A stretch of DNA of 64,000 nucleotides, from NCBI GenBank assembly GCA_011033025.1, contig WFMF01000214.1, positions 1 through 64,000 of the forward strand. The letters run 5' to 3'. A model generated the notes under the pieces. It was not told where the DNA came from. It did no database searches and saw only the letters and a program-made list of their open reading frames with translations. This document shows positions 58,514 through 64,000 of this stretch, one piece after another; the stretch's first letter is position 1; the number at the start of each line of letters is the position of its first letter. This DNA is from Beroe forskalii (taxonomy: Eukaryota > Ctenophora > Nuda > Beroida > Beroidae). Position numbers and translations under genes: made by a program.

Positions 58514-58594
58514 CTATCATGAACTGGAAGATGAACCAGCCAAGTCCGTATCCGCTGCACTTAGAACTCCAACCCTTGAATGTCTCCGACATGG
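58514..58594 (-). CDS. Beta-lactamase-like protein, exon with YGLGW motif
   Basis: Acceptor CTGTTGTTTCAG, donor GTACGT. Two bases complete the codon from the previous exon, then MSETFKGWSSKC, SGYGLGWFIFQFMI. YGLGW is a conserved strand of the serine beta-lactamase-like fold just before the HxG box, here supplied by the next exon. Confidence 0.85.
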
Positions 58595-59754
58595 CTGAAA
58601 CAACAGACTGGTAATTTAAACTCAGACAAGGAAACAACAGACTGGTAATCCAAAGACAAAGGAAAAGAGAACAGCAATCTAAAGCAGTCACTCAAGTCGT
58701 TCCTGGTGGTTTTAAAGGAAGAACATCAATCTAAAGCAGTCATTCCAGTCATTTCTGGTGGTTTTAAGAACGTGGTTTAGAATTTAAAACTGGTAAATGA
58801 GAGATCAGCCTGTGTCTAATTTTATGATGGTACTATAATGATACAGTATTTTTTACCAATCATGGTATTTGGTGATAAAAAAGGACACGAAGGTATGAAT
58901 CGGCATATCGATGCCACATGTCACTTCGCCATCAACATTCAACACTTGCACTGCATGTCACATGGTGATTTCACGTGATCATGTCACTTGGCAGGTAGCC
59001 AAGTAAGACTGTCACGTGACCTGACCTTGTCGCACGCACAATATCCTTGCAGCACGTTGTATGTCAGTAGAGGCTGCCATGTTTTAGAAGCTGCCATGTT
59101 CTGATAACAATACCCCATACTTTCCTCAGAAGGTCAGGAGAGCCTCCCTGACGGGTCATATCCTATCCTATACAATAGGAATGCAGAAGTAATTAGCTGA
59201 TTAATGGTCAGCTATGCAGTTTCAGCTGAAGTACAGCCTTCAATGTTCAATTATTTAATCATTGTCTTTTCTTTCCCAAACGTTATGTCCCTTTGCCATC
59301 GACACAGTTCTCATAATTTGAATTACAAGCTCCAAGCCAAATGTCTAATTTAACATTTTCCAAGAATATTATCCAAATATCCAAGAGGTTTCCTCTGTGT
59401 TTTTTTCGATGCGTCTTTATCGATTCATTATAAACCAACCTAATGAGTTATAACGAGACAAACATATGATGACAAAAAGGCTTGTCATCCTTGCACTCAT
59501 CAGTCCAAGAATAGACAGGATCGTTAAAAACATCAGTACAACAATAGACAGTATCGTTAAACACCCGTTTATCCAAAGCATGTCGAATATATGACTACCT
59601 TAAACGCTTGCGGAGGACTCTCATGGTCTTTTTACATGTGCCGACATGTCCATTAGTTTTCTCCGTCACGATAATATGACTCATACATCATTTGGAAATA
59701 GAGATGCCGTCAGATTCGCATTCCTCGTGTAGAACTATAAAGTGGAAATGGAAA

Positions 59755-59870
59755 TGGTAGATGGTTGTAACCATGTTGCCTGGTAACTGACTGGTAGCTG
59801 CCTGGTACCTACCACATAATTGCTTGGTAATTGCCTGGTAACTGCTAGGTAACTGTCGCTGGTACTCTTG
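59755..59870. repeat. GCCTGGTAACTG tandem variants
   Basis: About eight imperfect 10-13-base units in the large lactamase-like intron. Similar short patches at 60290-60400 (CCAATATGCATT, GTACTAAGTACTA). The rest of the 4.7-kb intron (58595-63318) has no gene that I can support. Confidence 0.6.
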
Positions 59871-61629
59871 ACATAAGAGAGATAAAACTTGGGCTGTCTT
59901 TCAACCTTTTTTGCGATACTATCTACATGCTTTTCACCTATATGGAGTGCTATGCCAGAAGCTGTATTTTCTATCATCATATCCTTGGAGTATACAGTCA
60001 GTGCATTCTCGCACCTGGCATAGTAAACCAGACAGTTTTACAGGCTAACGGATCAGTGTTTTAATTTTCATTCTAAGCTTTTTTAGTCTTTTGATGTTCT
60101 TGCAAATCCTTTTGGTATTTATCAACAGTCTACGCCCAAAGAATAAATTTAAACATCGTGACCTGTGCTTAGTCAGGCCAGAATCAAGTCATCAGAAGTC
60201 AAATATTTTTCTTCATTCATAATATCAAATCTAACAGCCATGCTCTTTCTGGTAATCCTGTAAAGGAGATTTTTCCCATTGCATTAAGAGCAATGTGCAA
60301 TATGCATTAATGGCCATTGCCAATATGCGTTATCAAATGCCAATATGCATTTGTGCATGACAGTACACAATGTACTAAGTACTAAGTACTAGGTACAGTA
60401 CTATCTTGTCTACTGCTTACAAATGTAGCTGGTAACTTATCGGATGCCTGCAAAAGCGCGCCTCATTACCGTTAATTTCCGACTTCCTGTTAACTATTGA
60501 GGCATCATCAAATCACTTCAGAGAAACTCTAAACAGAAACATAATCTGCGATTGTTACTTCAACTTGAAAAAGAAAAGAGACACTGCAGTGGGGAATAAA
60601 CTTGATAGAAGATAATCCTAGGACCACCTAAAATTGCTTCAAATCCCGCTGGAAGGTGTACAATTTGATAGGAAGCGCTGAAAATGACGCACTACCAGCC
60701 ACGTGACCCTTGTTAGTAAAGAAGGCGGCTGCAATTTAAACAATCAGCTCGATTATAACCAGCAGTTGCCTGAGATCGCGGTGACATACCATCTCTGCTC
60801 CCGTTGCACGGATCAAACACTTGTCCGTGCGAGCATTTGAAGTGTTTTTATGCTGATTGAAGATACCCCATTAATTAGTGATCAACGATCATCGCTTTAT
60901 TGTTGTATTGATGTTTAATGGGGATATACCGGCTGACGCCTCAGCAGCCATTCTCAGTGGATAGGAAGCTGTCGGCTGCCCCTTGTCAAATTGTCTCTGT
61001 CTTTTTGTCAAATTGTCTCCTTTTTCGTCAAAAATTCTGTATTTCCTCGAATTCGGGCTGAGAATTCTTTTGGGAAGGCCTTGAGATCGTCATTTAATGT
61101 TTGCAGCCCGCTGCTTGTGTCGACATTACGCCGACTTGAACATGGTTGCGTTGTGTGGAATTTATCCCGCATAATCGGAACTTTCACCCCATAGGGCAGC
61201 CCTGAGTCCAGCCAGTATCTCAGTTTATTGAACCACAGAGCCCCGATCCTAAAAGCCTCACTCATCATAACTTATCAGACCTCCTAACTATGCCTGAATA
61301 GAGGGTACCCTAGCGGTGAAGCACGACATTATGTTATTATCACTGCGTAAAAACTACCTAAAGTCCTTCGTCCCCTTAGAGGACCCCCCAAAGAGAGGGA
61401 CTAAATGGTTAAATAGTCCGGTGTTTATTAGGATGCCACCTTGGAGCCTATACTACCACCGCTATGGCTTGTGGCCTGGTGACGTCATTATCAGGGAATA
61501 GAGTGTTCAGTTGTCATCCACCCATCATTCGTGTCAGAAGCTCCTTTTACTGCGAGATATTATGCGGGGTCATATAGCACAGGAGCGATGGAGGCTTCGT
61601 TATTGTATTGGTGGGCATTGGGCATCTGA

Positions 61630-62035
61630 CATGACAAGTGACAGACATGGTGGGCGTCTGACATGAATAATGTCTGACATGACTAATGACTGACATGACT
61701 AGTGTCTGACATGACAAGTGACTGACATGACTAGTGTCTGACATGACTAGTGTCTGACATGACTAGTGTCTGACATGACTAGCATCTGACATGACTAGTG
61801 TCTGGCATGACTAGTGACTGACATGACTAATGTGTGTCATGACTAAGGTCTGACATGACTAGTGTCTGACATGACTAGTGAATGATATGACTAGTGTCTG
61901 ACATGACTAGCTTCTGACATGACTAGTGGCTGACATATCTAGAGTCTGACAAGACTAGTGTCTGACATGACTAGTGTCTGACATGACTAGTGTCTGACTT
62001 GACTAGTGTCTGACATGACTAGTGTCACCCAAATG
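61630..62035. repeat. 16-bp minisatellite (TCTGACATGACTAGTG)
   Basis: About 25 units, mostly 16 bases, with variants such as AGCATCTG and AATGTGTG; intronic in the lactamase-like gene. Confidence 0.9.
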
Positions 62036-62328
62036 AATAAGATATTCAGTGATGTAGATTCCACATATTATTCCAAGTATTCGGAGTATGTTTTTGATTG
62101 CAGACTGACGACAGATGACTACTGTACATCATTAGACCGGCAAGCGTCATTGGGGCTAAATTGCTAAGTGTTTTGCCTTGCACACACCACGCCTTTTAAA
62201 AACAGTCTGTCCTAATAAGTTTATATCACGCTTTGTAAATGGAGTCCATTCGTTTAAAAATCTGTAGACAATAAACGTAGAATGTCTTTTCTGCCCTTTG
62301 TAGAGTGTAGACTATTTTTTCAAAAAAA

Positions 62329-62545
62329 GGGGGGGGGGGAGCACAGCTGATAATGGTTGAGCCAAAATGTCCAGCCTAAGGGCTAATTTCACAGTTGAGC
62401 CCCTAGACCTTTTGAGTTTTGGCGCCTTCATGACACGTATTTGTTGTCTTCAATAGTGAATTCTCCAACCAAAAAGTTGGCCCATCTTTGGTTCAACCAT
62501 TATCTCGAAAACACGTTTTCCAAAGTTTTCATGGGTGAACCCCCC
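62329..62545. mobile_element. Fold-back element with G/C-tract ends
   Basis: An 11-base G-run at the left and CCCCCC at the right. Inside, ATAATGGTTGAGCCAAA (62350-62366) faces TTTGGTTCAACCATTAT (62487-62503). About 217 bases, non-coding. Its ends resemble the tract ends of 12635-13836 and 27681-28517. Confidence 0.6.
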
Positions 62546-63318
62546 TTACTACTTAGTAACTCACCGCATTGGCTTACTTATTTTCCGTAAAATATCATAC
62601 TTTGTTCAAGTTTTTGCAAGATAATAAGTGCATTCAGAATCTCATGTCAACGCAATAAGGTGGTAAAATGTCAGTTTTCATACACTAGCAACGCACGGGC
62701 ATGGGAAATGAGGCAGAATCTCGCTAGCAAAAACACGTTACGTGTAGATCTCAGCTTTCAACATGAAAACCGAATTTGAGTTTTAAAACTTTTACCCTTT
62801 TTTAATGCGTTTGGTTCGAATATTAATGTTTACCGATTTATAATTAAAATCAGTTTTTTGCGTCGCATGCTGACATGCATTAGTTTTTGACAGATATTAG
62901 AGTTCGTTATATTAATGTCATATATTTGCATAATGTATTCAAAGCTTTGAAGGTTCGAATAATAATAAGCCTGAGAGTGCTAAGAGTCCCGGTAACAGCT
63001 GGCTTTGATACACAAGAATAATGAACCTTTCCGGTGTATAAGTAAATCTACATGGCAATGGGTACAGTATTCAGTTAGGCTAGACAGTCGTGAGACTACA
63101 AGCTGACGACGATAATCAAGTTTATTTTTGAAAGCTTCTGATGATAAATTCTCTTATTATAAAAAAAATAACGTTTAAACTTCAAACCCCCCAGCTATAC
63201 AGTTCTATGATTTCAATTCACTTTAATAAATCGATTAAATGGAGCCTCGCATAACGGTTTCTTTTCCATTCCTCCATGATTCTTCCTTTTGGGTTGACGA
63301 TCGTATCCAAATACTCAC

Positions 63319-63485
63319 TCGTTTTGTTGTTAAGGGATCTGAACATGTCTGCGATGGTGCCAGGCTTCACAAATCTGTGTTTTGTGTTCTGCTGCCCCTC
63401 ACTCAGTAAGAACTTCATCCAATGTGCCATGTCCCGTCCTGAGACCAGCACACCACCGGCTGGTGTCATACCTGCGTTCCAACCC
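63319..63485 (-). CDS. Beta-lactamase-like protein, 5'-most exon in the window
   Basis: Acceptor CCTCCTTTCCCAG, donor GTGAGT, phase 1 at its 3' end. Encodes GWNAGMTPAGGVLVSGRDMA, HWMKFLLSEGQ and KPGTIADMFRSLNNKT. (N)AGM-PAGG--S--DMA-WM-FLL is the segment between the Y-x-N box and YGLGW in LACTBL1/gigasin-6/ClbP-like serine hydrolases. The SxxK nucleophile and Y-x-N exons are not in the window, so catalytic status cannot be judged. The sequence continues past the donor to give a longer frame (to 63218) that I reject. 63486-64000 shows no further exon. Confidence 0.85.
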
Positions 63486-63537
63486 CTGGGAAAGGAGGGT
63501 TGAGTGATTTATTTATTCTCTTTTGAAAAGGTGCACT

Positions 63538-63572
63538 GGTACAAGATAAACACTGGTTTATCTTGTACCACT
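63538..63572. repeat. Perfect hairpin TGGTACAAGATAAAC
   Basis: TGGTACAAGATAAAC, a 4-base ACTG loop, GTTTATCTTGTACCA. Position suggests a small MITE core in the intron just 5' of the first visible lactamase-like exon. Confidence 0.7.
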
Positions 63573-64000
63573 ACAACCGATCCGTGCAATGGAATGAAGC
63601 AGGAGACATAGTGTCTAGTTCATGATTATAAAGAGGGTCAGAAGTCATTTTAATACGTTGTCAATGACAGCGAAAAAAGTAAGTAGGTCCGGAATATTCA
63701 ATCTAGAACATTGTCAACAAGAGAATAAGGCACAAGCAGGTTACAGGCTGATAACCAATAGAAAACCACGATAATTTACTGTACACAAAAACCTAGACAC
63801 AACACAGACATCTTCCGACTTGTCAACATAGGTTACAAGACTTTATTGTTTTCTATTTTAGTTTTTGAAACGGTTATTTATTGGCAGTCACTTTACTTTT
63901 TCTGACTCGATTGTCGCCCGCTTTCCTACATAATTCTGTCGGTTAGATAATTTATAATTCGATATTATTATTAGTTGGTCATTATAATTCTTTATTAGGA

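Noticed and set aside
63218-63318. Extension of the lactamase-like exon to a stop at 63218
   Set aside because: GTGAGT after 63319 joins in phase to the YGLGW exon at 58594, which restores the family order; the extension has no family resemblance.
1-64000. tRNA, rRNA or snRNA genes
   Set aside because: I looked for B-box-like GGTTCGAATCC strings with a matching acceptor stem and for long conserved rRNA blocks and found none that I could defend.

Overview
The window is animal (metazoan) nuclear DNA. Genes are split by GT-AG introns, poly(A) signals follow stop codons, and most of the sequence is non-coding: satellites, fold-back elements and other non-autonomous transposons. Three multi-exon genes and one intronless gene belong to families known from animals: FAM13, a MARCH-type RING-CH ligase, the ciliary transition-zone protein TMEM17 and a LACTBL1/gigasin-like serine beta-lactamase relative. 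AT-richness, low gene density and the repeat load suggest an invertebrate. I cannot place it further from sequence alone.

Layout. 1-6.8 kb: two diverged ~0.3 kb copies, a 14-unit ~170-bp satellite (2254-4614) and GC-rich palindromes. 6.9-15 kb: two ORF1-only LINE derivatives in opposite orientation; the second is split by a 1.2-kb DNA transposon (12635-13836) that carries its own GGTACC satellite and left a 7-bp target duplication. 15.2-17.9 kb: a TTAA-flanked MITE, a relic of the satellite-bearing element and a small TA-flanked MITE. 19.4-23.7 kb: a proline/threonine-rich decapeptide array of about 126 units with coding-looking flanks on both sides. 27.7-28.5 kb: a long-TIR element with G-tract ends. 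29.8-31.4 kb: the 3' coding exon of a FAM13 gene on the + strand. 33-37 kb: small tandem repeats and MITEs. 37.1-38.3 kb: the MARCH-like gene (- strand). 38-45.7 kb: mostly featureless, with MITE copies. 45.7-50.5 kb: a palindrome, a 15-bp array, three ~1.2-kb tandem copies rich in CRE octamers (TGACGTCA), and a 206-bp doublet ending in an 18-bp perfect palindrome. 50.8-52.2 kb: a 46-bp minisatellite. 52.5-53.3 kb: the last two exons of TMEM17 (+). 53.7-54.9 kb: a cluster of long fold-backs. 56.0-63.5 kb: six 3' exons of the beta-lactamase-like gene (-), whose 5' part lies beyond the right edge. TMEM17 and the lactamase-like gene converge on the fold-back cluster.

The genes show no operon-like or functional coupling. 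Three host-gene points deserve attention: a TGA inside the FAM13 exon, a TMEM17 intron whose best acceptor ends CAA, and the uncertain coding status of the decapeptide array. All three could be real or could reflect consensus errors, since the indels in the array cluster in C-runs. The most unusual structures are the satellite-carrying transposon, the ORF1-only LINE pair, the CRE-dense tandem array and the group of elements with G/C-tract ends.
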